Assembly: GCF_002968015.1 (NCBI RefSeq)
Contig: NZ_PUIP01000001.1
Span: forward strand, 1-64,000
From: Massilia phosphatilytica
Lineage (GTDB): Bacteria > Pseudomonadota > Gammaproteobacteria > Burkholderiales > Burkholderiaceae_D
Direction: 5' to 3'
DNA: 64,000 nt
Shown: positions 34,529 through 43,745 of the stretch, one piece after another
Layout of the letters: every line of letters starts with the position of its first letter
Numbering within the stretch: the stretch's first letter is position 1
Notes under the pieces: model-generated
What the model was told of the DNA's origin: nothing
Databases searched by the model: none
Seen by the model: the letters and a program-made list of their open reading frames with translations, nothing else
Position numbers and translations under genes: made by a program

Positions 34529-37384
34529 ATGATGCAACAATATAACGCCAACTCGTACCTGTTCGGCGGTAATGCGCCGTACGTGGAAGAGTTGTACGAA
34601 GCGTACCTGAACAACCCGGGTTCCGTGCCGGACAACTGGCGCGCCTATTTCGACGCGATGCAGCACATGCCCGCCGTCGACGGTACCGCCAAGCCGGACG
34701 TGGATCACTCGTCCGTGATCGCCTCCTTCGCCGAACGCGCCAAGCAGGGCCCGATCCGCACCGTGACCGCGTCGCCTGACGCTGAACTCGGCCGCAAGCG
34801 CGTCGCCGTGACCCAGCTGATCGCCGCTTACCGCTACCTCGGCTCGCGCTGGGCCAACCTGGACCCGCTGCAGCGCCAGGAACGTCCGCCGATCCCGGAA
34901 CTGGAACCGTCGTTCTACGGTTTCACCGAAGCCGACCTGGACACCAAGTTCAATATCAGCAACACCTACTTCGGCCAGGAAACCGCCTCGCTGCGCGACC
35001 TGCTGAACATGTTGCGCGACACCTACTGCCGTTCCATCGGCGCAGAATTCATGTATGTCAGCGATCCGACCGAGAAGCGCTGGCTGCAGGAGAAGCTCGA
35101 GGCGATCCGCTCGACCCCGACCTTCACCGCTGAAAAGAAAAAGCACATCCTCGAGCGCCTGACCGCGGCCGAAGGCCTGGAGCGCTACCTCCACACCAAG
35201 TACGTCGGCGCCAAGCGCTTCTCGCTGGAAGGCGGCGAATCGTTCATCGCCTCGATGGACGAAGTGATCCGCCGCGCCGGCGAGCACGGCGTGCAGGAAA
35301 TCGTCATCGGCATGGCCCACCGCGGCCGCCTGAACGTGCTGGTCAACACGCTGGGCAAGGCCCCGTCCGACCTGTTCGAGGAATTCGAAGGCAAGCACGC
35401 CGACGACCTGCCGTCGGGCGACGTGAAATACCACCAGGGCTTCTCGAGCGACATCTCGACCCCGGGCGGCCCGGTCCACCTGTCGCTGGCGTTCAACCCG
35501 TCGCACCTGGAAATCGTCAACCCGGTCGTCGAGGGTTCGGTCAAGGCGCGCATGGAACGCCGCGGCGACCGCGTCGGCAAGGAAGTCCTGCCGATCCTCG
35601 TGCACGGTGACGCGGCCTTCGCCGGCCAGGGCGTCGTGATGGAGACGCTGAACCTGGCGCAGACCCGCGGCTACGGCACGGGCGGCACAGTCCACCTCGT
35701 CATCAACAACCAGATCGGCTTCACCACGTCCGACCCGCGCGACGCGCGCTCGACGCTGTACTGCACCGACGTCGTCAAGATGATCGAAGCACCGGTCCTG
35801 CACGTGAACGCGGACGATCCGGAAGCCGTCGTGCTGGCCTCGCAAATCGCGATGGACTACCGCACCGAGTTCCATAAAGACGTCGTCCTCGACATCATCT
35901 GCTACCGCAAGCTGGGCCACAACGAGCAGGACACCCCGGCCCTGACGCAGCCGCTGATGTACAAGAAGATCGCCAAGCACCCGGGCACCCGCAAGATGTA
36001 CGCGGACAAGCTGGCTGCGCAGGGCACCATCGCCGCCGACGGTGGCGACCAGCTCGTGGCCGCATACCGCGCCGCGATGGACGCCGGCAAGCACACCGTG
36101 GATCCGGTCCTGACCGACTTCAAGAACAAGTACGCCGTCGACTGGGCGCCGTTCCTGAACAAGAAGTGGACGGACGCCGCCGACACCGCCGTGCCGCTGA
36201 CCGAGCTGAAACGCCTGGCCCAGCGCATCACGACCGTGCCGGAAAACTTCAAGCTGCACTCGCTCGTCGAGAAAGTGCTGGCCGATCGCGCCAACATGGG
36301 CAAGGGCGAGACGAACCTCGACTGGGGCATGGGCGAACACCTGGCCTACGCATCGCTGCTGGCCTCGGGCTACGCCGTCCGCCTGTCGGGCCAGGACGCC
36401 GGCCGCGGCACGTTCGTGCACCGCCACGCCGTGCTCCACGACCAGAACCGCGAGCGCTGGGACCAGGGTATCTACCTGCCGCTGGCGAACGTGTCGGACA
36501 ACCAGGCCAACTTCACCGTCATCGACTCCGTGCTGTCGGAAGAAGCGGTGCTGGGCTTCGAATACGGCTACTCGACCGCCGAGCCGAACACGCTGACGAT
36601 CTGGGAAGGCCAGTTCGGCGACTTCGTGAACGGTGCGCAGGTCGTGATCGACCAGTTCATCGCCTCGGGCGAAGTGAAGTGGGGCCGCGCGTCGGGTCTC
36701 GTCATGATGCTGCCGCACGGCTACGAAGGCCAGGGTCCGGAGCACTCGTCGGCCCGCATCGAGCGCTTCCTGCAGCTGTCCGCCGACCACAACATGCAAG
36801 TCGTGCAGCCGACCACGGCCGCGCAGATCTTCCACCTGCTGCGCCGCCAGATGGTGCGCCAGTTCCGCAAGCCGCTCGTCATCTTCACGCCGAAGTCGCT
36901 GCTGCGTAACAAGGACGCCGGCTCGCCGCTGACCGACCTGGCCAAGGGCGGCTTCCAGACCGTCATCGGCGAACTGGACGACAAGATCGACGCCAACAAG
37001 GTCAAGCGCGTGATCGTCTGCTCGGGCAAGGTCTACTACGACCTGGTCAACTCGCGCAAGACCCGCGGCACGACGGACACCGCCATCATCCGCATCGAGC
37101 AGCTGTACCCGTTCCCGCACAAGGCGTTCCAGGCCGAACTGAAGAAGTTCCCGAACGCGACGGAAGTGGTGTGGGCGCAGGACGAGCCGCAGAACCAGGG
37201 CCCGTGGTTCCAGATCCAGCACAACGTGTTCGAAAGCATGGAACCGGGTCAGCGCCTGGCCTACGCCGGCCGTCCGGCCTCCGCCTCGCCTGCCGTCGGC
37301 TACACCGACAAGCACGTGGCGCAGCAGAAGGAACTGCTGGAAACCGCGTTCTCGAAGCTGAAGGGCTTCGTCCTGACCAAATAA
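34529..37384 (+). CDS. odhA: 2-oxoglutarate dehydrogenase E1 component
   Basis: The 951-residue thiamine-diphosphate enzyme matches OdhA/SucA in length. It begins with the N-terminal helical motif NSYLFGGNAPYVEELYEAYLNNP and contains IVIGMAHRGRLNVL (about 256), the ThDP motif region HVNADDPEAV...ICYRKLGHNEQD (about 430-475) and FVHRHAVLHDQNRE (about 630). It ends SKLKGFVLTK. It decarboxylates 2-oxoglutarate and transfers succinyl to the lipoyl group of E2 in the TCA cycle. It is first gene of the odh cluster, followed by a terminator-like hairpin before odhB. Confidence 0.97.
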   Translation: MMQQYNANSYLFGGNAPYVEELYEAYLNNPGSVPDNWRAYFDAMQHMPAVDGTAKPDVDHSSVIASFAERAKQGPIRTVTASPDAELGRKRVAVTQLIAAYRYLGSRWANLDPLQRQERPPIPELEPSFYGFTEADLDTKFNISNTYFGQETASLRDLLNMLRDTYCRSIGAEFMYVSDPTEKRWLQEKLEAIRSTPTFTAEKKKHILERLTAAEGLERYLHTKYVGAKRFSLEGGESFIASMDEVIRRAGEHGVQEIVIGMAHRGRLNVLVNTLGKAPSDLFEEFEGKHADDLPSGDVKYHQGFSSDISTPGGPVHLSLAFNPSHLEIVNPVVEGSVKARMERRGDRVGKEVLPILVHGDAAFAGQGVVMETLNLAQTRGYGTGGTVHLVINNQIGFTTSDPRDARSTLYCTDVVKMIEAPVLHVNADDPEAVVLASQIAMDYRTEFHKDVVLDIICYRKLGHNEQDTPALTQPLMYKKIAKHPGTRKMYADKLAAQGTIAADGGDQLVAAYRAAMDAGKHTVDPVLTDFKNKYAVDWAPFLNKKWTDAADTAVPLTELKRLAQRITTVPENFKLHSLVEKVLADRANMGKGETNLDWGMGEHLAYASLLASGYAVRLSGQDAGRGTFVHRHAVLHDQNRERWDQGIYLPLANVSDNQANFTVIDSVLSEEAVLGFEYGYSTAEPNTLTIWEGQFGDFVNGAQVVIDQFIASGEVKWGRASGLVMMLPHGYEGQGPEHSSARIERFLQLSADHNMQVVQPTTAAQIFHLLRRQMVRQFRKPLVIFTPKSLLRNKDAGSPLTDLAKGGFQTVIGELDDKIDANKVKRVIVCSGKVYYDLVNSRKTRGTTDTAIIRIEQLYPFPHKAFQAELKKFPNATEVVWAQDEPQNQGPWFQIQHNVFESMEPGQRLAYAGRPASASPAVGYTDKHVAQQKELLETAFSKLKGFVLTK

Positions 37385-37398
37385 GCAGCGCTCATTGA

Positions 37399-37425
37399 CC
37401 CCGCGCCCGTTGCGCGGGGTTTTTT
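37399..37425 (+). terminator. Intrinsic terminator or attenuator between odhA and odhB
   Basis: CCCCGCGC and GCGCGGGG pair around a five-base loop and are followed by TTTTTT, a textbook rho-independent terminator. It sits inside the odhA-odhB gap, so it should reduce read-through, and odhB may need an extra promoter or partial antitermination. Confidence 0.85.
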
Positions 37426-37454
37426 GCACAGAATACAAAAACGGAGTTTTTTAA

Positions 37455-38717
37455 ATGGCACAAATCGAAGTCAAGGTCCCCCAATTGTCGGAATCGGTCG
37501 CGGAAGCGACCCTGCTGTCGTGGCACAAGAAAGTCGGCGAAGCCGTCGCGCGCGACGAGAACCTGATCGACATCGAGACCGACAAGGTGGTCCTGGAACT
37601 GCCGGCCCCGGCTGCCGGCGTGATCGTGCAAATCATCAAGAACGACGGCGGTACCGTCGTCTCGGGTGAAGTCATCGCCATCATCGATACCGAAGCCTCG
37701 GCCGGCGTGAGCCCGCTGCAGGTGACCGCTGCGCCGGCCGCCGCTGCCGAAGCCGCACCAGCTGCTGCACCGGCAGCAGGCGCATCGACGGGCGCCAAGG
37801 GCGACGTCGCGATGCCGGCCGCCGCCAAGATCCTGGCCGACAACAACCTGACCGCCGCTGACGCCACCGGCACCGGTCGTGACGGCCGCGTGACCAAGGG
37901 CGATGCCCTGGCCGCCGTCGCCAACAAACCGGCCGTCGCCGCTCCGGCCCCGCTGGCCGCCGCAGCACCGAAGGCGGCGCTGCCGCAAGTCGCCGCACCG
38001 GCCGTCAACCTGGGCGACCGTCCGGAAGAGCGCGTGCCGATGAGCCGCCTGCGTGCCCGTATCGCCGAGCGCCTGCTGCAGTCGCAGTCGACCAACGCGA
38101 TCCTGACGACGTTCAACGAAGTCAACATGGCGCCGGTCATGGAAATGCGCGCCAAGTACAAGGACAAGTTCGAGAAAGAGCACGGCGTCAAGCTGGGCTT
38201 CATGTCCTTCTTCGTCAAGGCCGCCGTGGCCGCGCTGAAGAAGTACCCGATCCTGAACGCGTCGGTCGACGGTAACGACATCATCTACCACGGCTACTTC
38301 GACATCGGTATCGCCGTCGGTTCGCCGCGCGGCCTGGTCGTCCCGATCCTGCGCAACGCCGACCAGATGTCGATCGCCGAGATCGAGAAGAAGATCGGCG
38401 AATTCGGCCAGAAAGCCAAGGACGGCAAGCTGACGCTGGAAGACCTGACCGGCGGTACGTTCTCGATCTCGAACGGCGGCACCTTCGGTTCGATGCTGTC
38501 GACCCCGATCATCAACCCGCCGCAGTCGGCGATCCTGGGCGTGCACGCGACCAAGGACCGCGCCGTCGTCGAGAACGGCCAGATCGTCATCCGCCCGATG
38601 AACTACCTGGCGATGTCGTACGACCACCGCATCATCGACGGCCGCGAAGCCGTCCTGGGCCTGGTCGCGATGAAGGATGCGCTGGAAGATCCGGCCCGCC
38701 TGCTGCTCGACCTGTAA
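37455..38717 (+). CDS. odhB: Dihydrolipoyl succinyltransferase E2 component
   Basis: The 420-residue protein has one lipoyl domain (1-78) with the lipoylated Lys44 in IETDKVV. An Ala/Pro-rich linker follows, then an E3-binding domain (about 115-155; [11 protein letters not shown]...[12 protein letters not shown]), a second linker and the catalytic domain (about 190-420) with the active-site [13 protein letters not shown]. It transfers succinyl from E1 to CoA. A GGAG site precedes ATG 37455. A tight GC hairpin without T-run (38732-38749) follows the gene. Confidence 0.96.
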   Translation: MAQIEVKVPQLSESVAEATLLSWHKKVGEAVARDENLIDIETDKVVLELPAPAAGVIVQIIKNDGGTVVSGEVIAIIDTEASAGVSPLQVTAAPAAAAEAAPAAAPAAGASTGAKGDVAMPAAAKILADNNLTAADATGTGRDGRVTKGDALAAVANKPAVAAPAPLAAAAPKAALPQVAAPAVNLGDRPEERVPMSRLRARIAERLLQSQSTNAILTTFNEVNMAPVMEMRAKYKDKFEKEHGVKLGFMSFFVKAAVAALKKYPILNASVDGNDIIYHGYFDIGIAVGSPRGLVVPILRNADQMSIAEIEKKIGEFGQKAKDGKLTLEDLTGGTFSISNGGTFGSMLSTPIINPPQSAILGVHATKDRAVVENGQIVIRPMNYLAMSYDHRIIDGREAVLGLVAMKDALEDPARLLLDL

Positions 38718-38779
38718 TTCACAAGGGAAGGGCGCGCCGCCTGGCGCGCTCGTGCCGTGTCTGATGGAAGGGAATGATC

Positions 38780-39118
38780 ATGATCTCCGATGAAATCAAG
38801 CGTTTGCACGAACTGCACCAGGCCGGCGCCCTGACCGACGCCGAATTCGAACAGGCAAAGGCGAAGGTATTGTCCGGCGCCTCGTCGACCGTGAACCTGA
38901 ACAAGAGCGCCAGTGCCGACGGCACATTCGCGTCCGAATTGAATACCCTGCGCCGCTCGCGCACCGACCGCTGGCTGGGCGGTGTCTGCGGCGGCCTGGC
39001 GCGGGTTTCAAGCGTGGATGCGTGGGTGTGGCGGCTCGTGTTCACGCTGTTCACCATCACGTTCGGATTCGGAATCGTGATTTACCTGTTGTTGTGGATA
39101 TTTGTTCCAGAAGAATAA
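38780..39118 (+). CDS. SHOCT-PspC domain membrane protein
   Basis: The 112-residue protein starts with a SHOCT-like helix pair (EIKRLHELHQAGALTDAEFEQAKAKVL, about 4-31). It ends with a PspC domain (about 57-112): RSRTDRWLGGVCGGLA, then a membrane helix (VFTLFTITFGFGIVIYLLLWIF). PspC-type proteins are linked to envelope stress in other bacteria. GAAGGG at 38767-38772 favours ATG 38780 over 38774. It lies between odhB and lpdA on the same strand, with 62 and 33 base gaps, an unexpected member of a TCA-cycle cluster. Confidence 0.85.
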   Translation: MISDEIKRLHELHQAGALTDAEFEQAKAKVLSGASSTVNLNKSASADGTFASELNTLRRSRTDRWLGGVCGGLARVSSVDAWVWRLVFTLFTITFGFGIVIYLLLWIFVPEE

Positions 39119-39151
39119 CGTGTGCGATCGGCATACAAAGGAAATCGATTA

Positions 39152-40585
39152 ATGAGCACTGAAAAACAATTCGACGTCGTCGTGATCGGCGGCGGTCCTG
39201 GCGGCTACGTGGCCGCGATCCGCGCTGCGCAGCTGGGCTTCAAGACCGCCTGTATCGATGAATGGCAGAACGCCAAGGGCGGCCCGGCACTGGGCGGCAC
39301 CTGCACGAACGTCGGCTGCATCCCGTCGAAGGCACTGCTGCAATCGTCGGAACACTTCGAGCACGCGGGCCACGCGTTCGCCGAGCACGGCATCGACGTC
39401 GCCGGCCTCTCGCTGAACCTGGGCCAGATGCTCAAGCGTAAGGATGGCGTCGTCAAGGCCAACAACGACGGCATCGTCTACCTGTTCAAGAAGAACAAGG
39501 TCACCTTCTTCCACGGCCGCGGCACGCTCGCGGGCAAGGCTGGCGAAGGCTACACGGTCAATGTCTCGGGCACGACCACCGATTCGATCAGCGCGAAGAA
39601 CGTGATCATCGCGACCGGCTCGAACGCCCGCGAACTGCCGGGCGCACCGTTCGACGAGAAAGTCATCCTGTCGAACACCGGCGCGCTGACCGTCGACGCC
39701 GTCCCGGCCAAGCTGGGCGTCATCGGCGCCGGCGTGATCGGCCTGGAGATGGGTTCCGTGTGGCGCCGCCTCGGTGCCAAGGTCACCGTGCTGGAAGGCC
39801 TGCCGACGTTCCTGGGCGCGGTCGACGAGCAGATCGCCAAGGAAGCGCACAAGCTGTTCACCAAGCAGGGCCTGGACATCCAGCTGGGCGTGAAGATCAA
39901 CAGCGTCACCAAGGGCGACAACAACGTCACCGTTGAATACGCCGATGCAGCGGGCGCCGCGAAGAGCGAGACGTTCGACCGCCTGATCATCTCGATCGGC
40001 CGCGTGCCGAACACCAACGGTCTCGGCATCGAGACCGTCGGCGTGCAGCTGGACGAGCGCGGCTTCGTGGCCGTCGACGACGAGTGCCGCACGAACGTCC
40101 CGGGCATCTGGGCCGTGGGCGACGTCGTGCGCGGCCCGATGCTGGCGCACAAGGCCGAAGAAGAGGGTGTTGCCGTCGCCGAGCGCATCGCCGGCCAGCA
40201 CGGTCACGTCAACTTCAACACGATCCCGTGGGTCATCTACACCTCGCCGGAGATCGCGTGGGTCGGCAAGACCGAGCAGCAGCTCAAGAAGGAAGGCGTC
40301 GCTTATAAAGCCGGCACGTTCCCGTTCATGGCCAACGGCCGTGCGCGCGCGCTGGGCGACACGTCGGGCATGGTGAAGTTCCTGGCCGACGCGACGACCG
40401 ACGAAATCCTGGGCGTCCACATCGTGGGCCCGGTCGCGTCGGAGCTGATCTCGGAAGCCGTCGTCGCGATGGAATTCCGCGCGTCGTCGGAAGACATCGC
40501 CCGCATCTGCCACGCCCACCCGTCGCTGTCCGAAGCGACCAAGGAAGCCGCGCTCGCCGTCGACAAGCGTTCGCTGAACTTCTAA
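39152..40585 (+). CDS. lpdA: Dihydrolipoyl dehydrogenase E3 component
   Basis: The 477-residue flavoprotein has an FAD motif [12 protein letters not shown] (about 11-22), redox pair Cys51/Cys56 in [13 protein letters not shown], an NAD motif [14 protein letters not shown], and the C-terminal active base His in HAHPSLSEA. It reoxidises lipoyl groups of the 2-oxoglutarate complex and possibly others. ATG 39152 follows AAAGGA; a start 30 bases upstream lacks a family match. It is followed by a hairpin and a dispersed repeat copy. Confidence 0.96.
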   Translation: MSTEKQFDVVVIGGGPGGYVAAIRAAQLGFKTACIDEWQNAKGGPALGGTCTNVGCIPSKALLQSSEHFEHAGHAFAEHGIDVAGLSLNLGQMLKRKDGVVKANNDGIVYLFKKNKVTFFHGRGTLAGKAGEGYTVNVSGTTTDSISAKNVIIATGSNARELPGAPFDEKVILSNTGALTVDAVPAKLGVIGAGVIGLEMGSVWRRLGAKVTVLEGLPTFLGAVDEQIAKEAHKLFTKQGLDIQLGVKINSVTKGDNNVTVEYADAAGAAKSETFDRLIISIGRVPNTNGLGIETVGVQLDERGFVAVDDECRTNVPGIWAVGDVVRGPMLAHKAEEEGVAVAERIAGQHGHVNFNTIPWVIYTSPEIAWVGKTEQQLKKEGVAYKAGTFPFMANGRARALGDTSGMVKFLADATTDEILGVHIVGPVASELISEAVVAMEFRASSEDIARICHAHPSLSEATKEAALAVDKRSLNF

Positions 40586-40594
40586 GCAGCATTT

Positions 40595-40614
40595 GAAGCG
40601 TGCACGCACGCTTC
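40595..40614 (+). terminator. Hairpin after lpdA
   Basis: GAAGCGTG and CACGCTTC pair around a four-base loop. The T-run is poor, so it may be a weak or rho-assisted terminator. It directly precedes a dispersed repeat. Confidence 0.5.
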
Positions 40615-40617
40615 GTT

Positions 40618-40693
40618 GGGTGGGCACCCTGTGCCCACGCGTGACGCATGCACATCGCCGGCGTCCGCGTGGGCACGTGGTGCCCACCCTACG
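40618..40693. repeat. Dispersed inverted-repeat element, copy 1
   Basis: The outer arms are GGGTGGGCACC at the left and GGTGCCCACCC at the right. Each arm holds its own small hairpin (GTGGGCAC/GTGCCCAC) and the inner motifs CACGCGTGACG and CGTCCGCGTGGG are also inverted. The whole could fold into a branched structure. A second copy lies at 42483-42564. It fills the lpdA-zapE gap. I do not recognise it as a known IS or REP class. Confidence 0.7.
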
Positions 40694-40711
40694 TTTTGAT
40701 TACGGTCCCCC

Positions 40712-41809
40712 ATGAACGTCCAAGAGTACTACCAGCACGCGCTGACCGAGCGCGGATTCAAGTCCGATCCCGCGCAGCAGCGCGCCGTCGACCGCCTGCA
40801 GGAGGCGTACGATGACTGGGTCGCGTACAAGTCGCAGCGCTCGTCCGCGTTCAAGCGCCTGATCAACCGTCCCGATGTCCCGCAGGGCGTCTACATGTGG
40901 GGCGGCGTCGGCCGCGGCAAGTCCTTCCTCATGGACAGCTTCTACTCGGTCGTGCCGGTCGTGCGCAAGACGCGCCTGCACTTCCACGAATTCATGCGCG
41001 CCGTGCACCGCCAGCTCGACGAGCTGAAGGGCGTGGAAGACCCGCTGCTCGAGGTCGCGCGCCGCATCGCCAAGAAATACCGCCTGATCTGCTTCGACGA
41101 ATTCCACGTCAGCGACGTAGCCGACGCGATGATCATGTACAACCTGCTGTCCGCGCTGTTTTCTCACGGCGTGTCGTTCGTGATGACGTCGAACTATGAC
41201 CCGGACAAGCTGTATCCGGACGGCCTGCACCGCGACCGCATGCTGCCGACCATCGCGCTGCTCAAGCAACAGCTGGACGTCATGAACGTCGACGCCGGCA
41301 TCGACTACCGCCACCGCGCGCTGGAACAGGTCCAGGCTTATTACACGCCGCTGGGCGCCGCGGCCGACCATGCGCTGCGCGACACGTATGCGAAAGTCGC
41401 CGACACGGCCGACGAAGACCCCCGCGTGCACATCGAACAGCGGGAGCTGCGGGCGCTGCGGCGTGCCGGCGGCGTGATCTGGTTCGATTTCGCCACCTTG
41501 TGCGGCGGCCCGCGTTCGCAGAACGACTACCTGGAACTCGCGAGCCAGTTCCACACCGTGATCCTGTCGGGCGTGCCGCGCATGTCGGCGGCGATGTCGT
41601 CGGAGGCGCGCCGCTTCACGTGGCTGATCGACGTGTTCTACGATCACAAGGTCAAGCTGATCATGTCGGCCGAGGTCGCGCCGGAGTTGCTGTACACCGA
41701 GGGCGCCATGTCGAACGAGTTCCACCGCACGGTGTCGCGTATCATTGAGATGCAGTCGCGTGAATACATGCTCGCCGAGCGCCGCGGCGCGGCCGACGCG
41801 CTGGCCTGA
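40712..41809 (+). CDS. zapE: ZapE/AFG1-family ATPase
   Basis: The 365-residue AAA-type ATPase has Walker A GGVGRGKS (64-71), Walker B LICFDEFHV (about 127-135) and the family segments PQGVYMWGGVG, VMTSNYDPDKLYPDGLHRDRMLP and WFDFATLCGGPRS. ZapE interacts with the division ring in E. coli and relates to mitochondrial Afg1. It is cytoplasmic or membrane-associated. It lies 18 bases upstream of a lipoprotein gene, which may be co-transcribed. Confidence 0.93.
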   Translation: MNVQEYYQHALTERGFKSDPAQQRAVDRLQEAYDDWVAYKSQRSSAFKRLINRPDVPQGVYMWGGVGRGKSFLMDSFYSVVPVVRKTRLHFHEFMRAVHRQLDELKGVEDPLLEVARRIAKKYRLICFDEFHVSDVADAMIMYNLLSALFSHGVSFVMTSNYDPDKLYPDGLHRDRMLPTIALLKQQLDVMNVDAGIDYRHRALEQVQAYYTPLGAAADHALRDTYAKVADTADEDPRVHIEQRELRALRRAGGVIWFDFATLCGGPRSQNDYLELASQFHTVILSGVPRMSAAMSSEARRFTWLIDVFYDHKVKLIMSAEVAPELLYTEGAMSNEFHRTVSRIIEMQSREYMLAERRGAADALA

Positions 41810-41826
41810 ACGATCAAAGGAACCGA

Positions 41827-42486
41827 ATGAAAGCAGACTTCGTCACAGACACCCGTATCCGCTTGCGCGCGCTCTCTGCCGTGCTGTCCGCTGTGCTACT
41901 CGCCGCGTGCGCCAGCCAGGACGTGGTGCCGCGCGAAGTGCCGCCGCCGCCCGTGACGTCCGTCGCGCAGGCCGACCAGCAGCTGGCTGCCGTCGCGCGC
42001 GAGCGCGCGGCGATCGAGGCCCGCTTCGCGGAGCGGGAACGCGTCTGCTACGACAAGTTTTTCGTGAATAACTGTCTCGACGAGGCGAAGGAACGCCGCC
42101 GCAGCGCCCTCGCGGCCCAGCGCGCGATCGAGGTGCAGGCCGAGCGCTTCAAGCGCCAGGCGACCGTCGAGGAGCGCGACCGCAACCTGGCCGAGGCGGA
42201 ACGCCGTTTCAAGGAACAGGAAGCGCGCATGGAGGCCGAACCGCCGAAAGCCGCGCCGGAGCCGACGCCGCTGCCGCCGCCGCGCAAGCCGACGGCCCCC
42301 GCACGCATGGCCGAGCGCGACGCCCGCCTGCGGGCGCAACAGAAGGACGAGGCGGCGAGCGCCGGCAAGCGTGCGCAGAACGTGCGCGACTACGAGGCGC
42401 GCAAGGCCGAGTCGGAAGAACGCCAGCGCAAGGTTGCCCAGCGCAAGGCAGAAAAGGCGGCGAAGGCGGCAAAAGAAGCGAAGTAG
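41827..42486 (+). CDS. Lipoprotein with long charged coiled coil, unknown function
   Basis: The 219-residue protein has a lipobox LLAAC with Cys near residue 28, then about 60 residues with RERAAIEARFAERERVCYDKFFVNNCLDEAKERRR. A Pro-rich linker (about 138-158) and a Lys/Glu/Arg/Ala-rich helical C-terminus (about 160-219) follow. Two cysteines (in VCYDKFFVNNCL) could form a disulfide. It is probably periplasm-facing and anchored to a membrane. Its TAG stop is formed by the first bases of dispersed-repeat copy 2, so the element may have set the present 3' end. Confidence 0.7.
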   Translation: MKADFVTDTRIRLRALSAVLSAVLLAACASQDVVPREVPPPPVTSVAQADQQLAAVARERAAIEARFAERERVCYDKFFVNNCLDEAKERRRSALAAQRAIEVQAERFKRQATVEERDRNLAEAERRFKEQEARMEAEPPKAAPEPTPLPPPRKPTAPARMAERDARLRAQQKDEAASAGKRAQNVRDYEARKAESEERQRKVAQRKAEKAAKAAKEAK

Positions 42487-42564
42487 GGTGGGCGACCCTC
42501 CGCCCACGCGTGACGTTCGCATCACGCTGGCGTCCGCGTGGGCTGGGGGAGCCCACCCAACTGC
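42483..42564. repeat. Dispersed inverted-repeat element, copy 2
   Basis: It is similar to copy 1 (40618-40693): GTAGGGTGGGC at the left, the shared inner motifs CCCACGCGTGACG and GGCGTCCGCGTGGGC, and GCCCACCCAACTGCG at the right. The centre between the inner motifs differs. It supplies the stop codon of the lipoprotein gene and lies between it and the converging phosphatase gene. Confidence 0.7.
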
Positions 42565-42573
42565 GTACTTGAC

Positions 42574-43344
42574 TTACGGCCGGTCCAGCACTGGCTTGAC
42601 CAGCTTGACGATGGCCATGCTGCAGTTCCCGCCCTTGCCCTGCGACCGCTCGCCGGCCTTGTTGATCAGCATCTCGGCCGCCTGGCGGGGACTGGTCTTG
42701 GCAGTCACGGCGCCCAGCTCGGCATCCGTGAAAAAATGCCACAGGCCATCCGAGCACAGCAGGAACGTATCGTTCGGGCTCAGGCCGAGGCGCTGGCCGA
42801 ACGTGATGAACGGATCCTTGCGGCTATTGCCCATTACATTCAGCAGCAGCTTGGACTTGCGATGGTTCTTCGCAGCGTCCGGCGGCAGCCGGTCGCTGGA
42901 CACGAGGTGCTCGACATAGGCCGCGTCGCTCGTGCGCGCGAGGCACTTGGCGTCATGGAAGTAATACAGGCGCGAATCGCCCACGTGGGCCCAGACGGCC
43001 TCGCCGTGCGGCGTCAGGACGAGGCCGACGAAGCTGGCATGCGCCTGCGCCTGCGTCGTGACCGCGTTCATGTTGATGACCAGGTGGGTTTCCTGCACGA
43101 TGTCGCGCAATAGTTGCTGCAGGCGCTCCACGGACGGGTGGTCGCCCGGCTTGAATTCGTCGAACACCTGCCTGGCCGTGTGCAGGACCTGTTCGGCGCC
43201 GGCCGCGCTGGCGATACCGTCGGACAGCACGGCCAGCACGTAGCCGGGCGCGCGGGCGCCGGTCATGAGCGCGACCCGGTCGTTCTGCTGGGGGCGGTTA
43301 CCGATGTGCTGCGCGGTTCCCGCTTCTAACTTGTATGAGGTCAT
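42574..43344 (-). CDS. PP2C-type protein serine/threonine phosphatase
   Basis: The 256-residue protein has PP2C metal-binding motifs in modified form: NRPQQNDR near residue 16, VLSDGIAS (usually DGxGG) near 40, HVGDSRLYY near 120, LLCSDGLW near 195 and GKGGNCSMAIVKL near 238. It would dephosphorylate Ser/Thr residues using Mn/Mg. No cognate kinase gene is adjacent. No membrane segment is present. It is transcribed alone, opposite to the neighbouring genes. Confidence 0.87.
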   Translation of the reverse strand: MTSYKLEAGTAQHIGNRPQQNDRVALMTGARAPGYVLAVLSDGIASAAGAEQVLHTARQVFDEFKPGDHPSVERLQQLLRDIVQETHLVINMNAVTTQAQAHASFVGLVLTPHGEAVWAHVGDSRLYYFHDAKCLARTSDAAYVEHLVSSDRLPPDAAKNHRKSKLLLNVMGNSRKDPFITFGQRLGLSPNDTFLLCSDGLWHFFTDAELGAVTAKTSPRQAAEMLINKAGERSQGKGGNCSMAIVKLVKPVLDRP

Positions 43345-43521
43345 AAACGTGGCTTTCCGATGCCGCCATGCCGGACTTTGTTGGCGGCAACGGCAGTGTA
43401 GTTTAAACTATGCACCGGTTTGCACCGGAGTTGCAAGCCGTAACAATGTATAGCGCCGCCCCGAGCCAGCGGGCATGCGTCTTCCCACCCCTTTACGCTT
43501 AACTGTTCGGAAATGCCTAAC

Positions 43522-43722
43522 ATGATCGACGTCCAGGAGATCCACCGCCGTATCATTGAACTCGACGTGGAACATCGCGACCTCGACGCTGTCATAGAAA
43601 TGCTGACCCGCGACGGACACGCCGACCAGTTGCAGTTGCGCCGTCTGAAGAAACGCAAGCTGCAGTTGAAGGACCACATCACACTGCTGAAGATGCAGTT
43701 GGTGCCGGACGTGCCGGCGTAA
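43522..43722 (+). CDS. DUF465 (YdcH-like) small helical protein
   Basis: The 66-residue product reads IDVQEIHRRIIELDVEHRDL...RRLKKRKLQLKDHITLLKMQL, a helical hairpin typical of DUF465/YdcH proteins. Function is unknown. GGAAA at 43509-43513 with an eight-base spacer favours ATG 43522 (MIDVQE) over ATG 43513 (MPNMIDVQE). The helicase gene follows after 23 bases and may be co-transcribed. Confidence 0.8.
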   Translation: MIDVQEIHRRIIELDVEHRDLDAVIEMLTRDGHADQLQLRRLKKRKLQLKDHITLLKMQLVPDVPA

Positions 43723-43745
43723 GCCCCGTTTTAAGCTGTCCCATT

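Noticed and set aside
34484..37438. A 984-residue open frame antisense to odhA
   Set aside because: It mirrors the codon bias of odhA, has no family motif and is extremely rich in Arg/Val/His/Gln. It is a GC-driven shadow.
43345..43512. Possible tRNA or small RNA in the gap between the PP2C and DUF465 genes
   Set aside because: No cloverleaf, anticodon stem or terminator could be drawn; only a short GCACCGGTTTGCACCGG direct repeat is seen.
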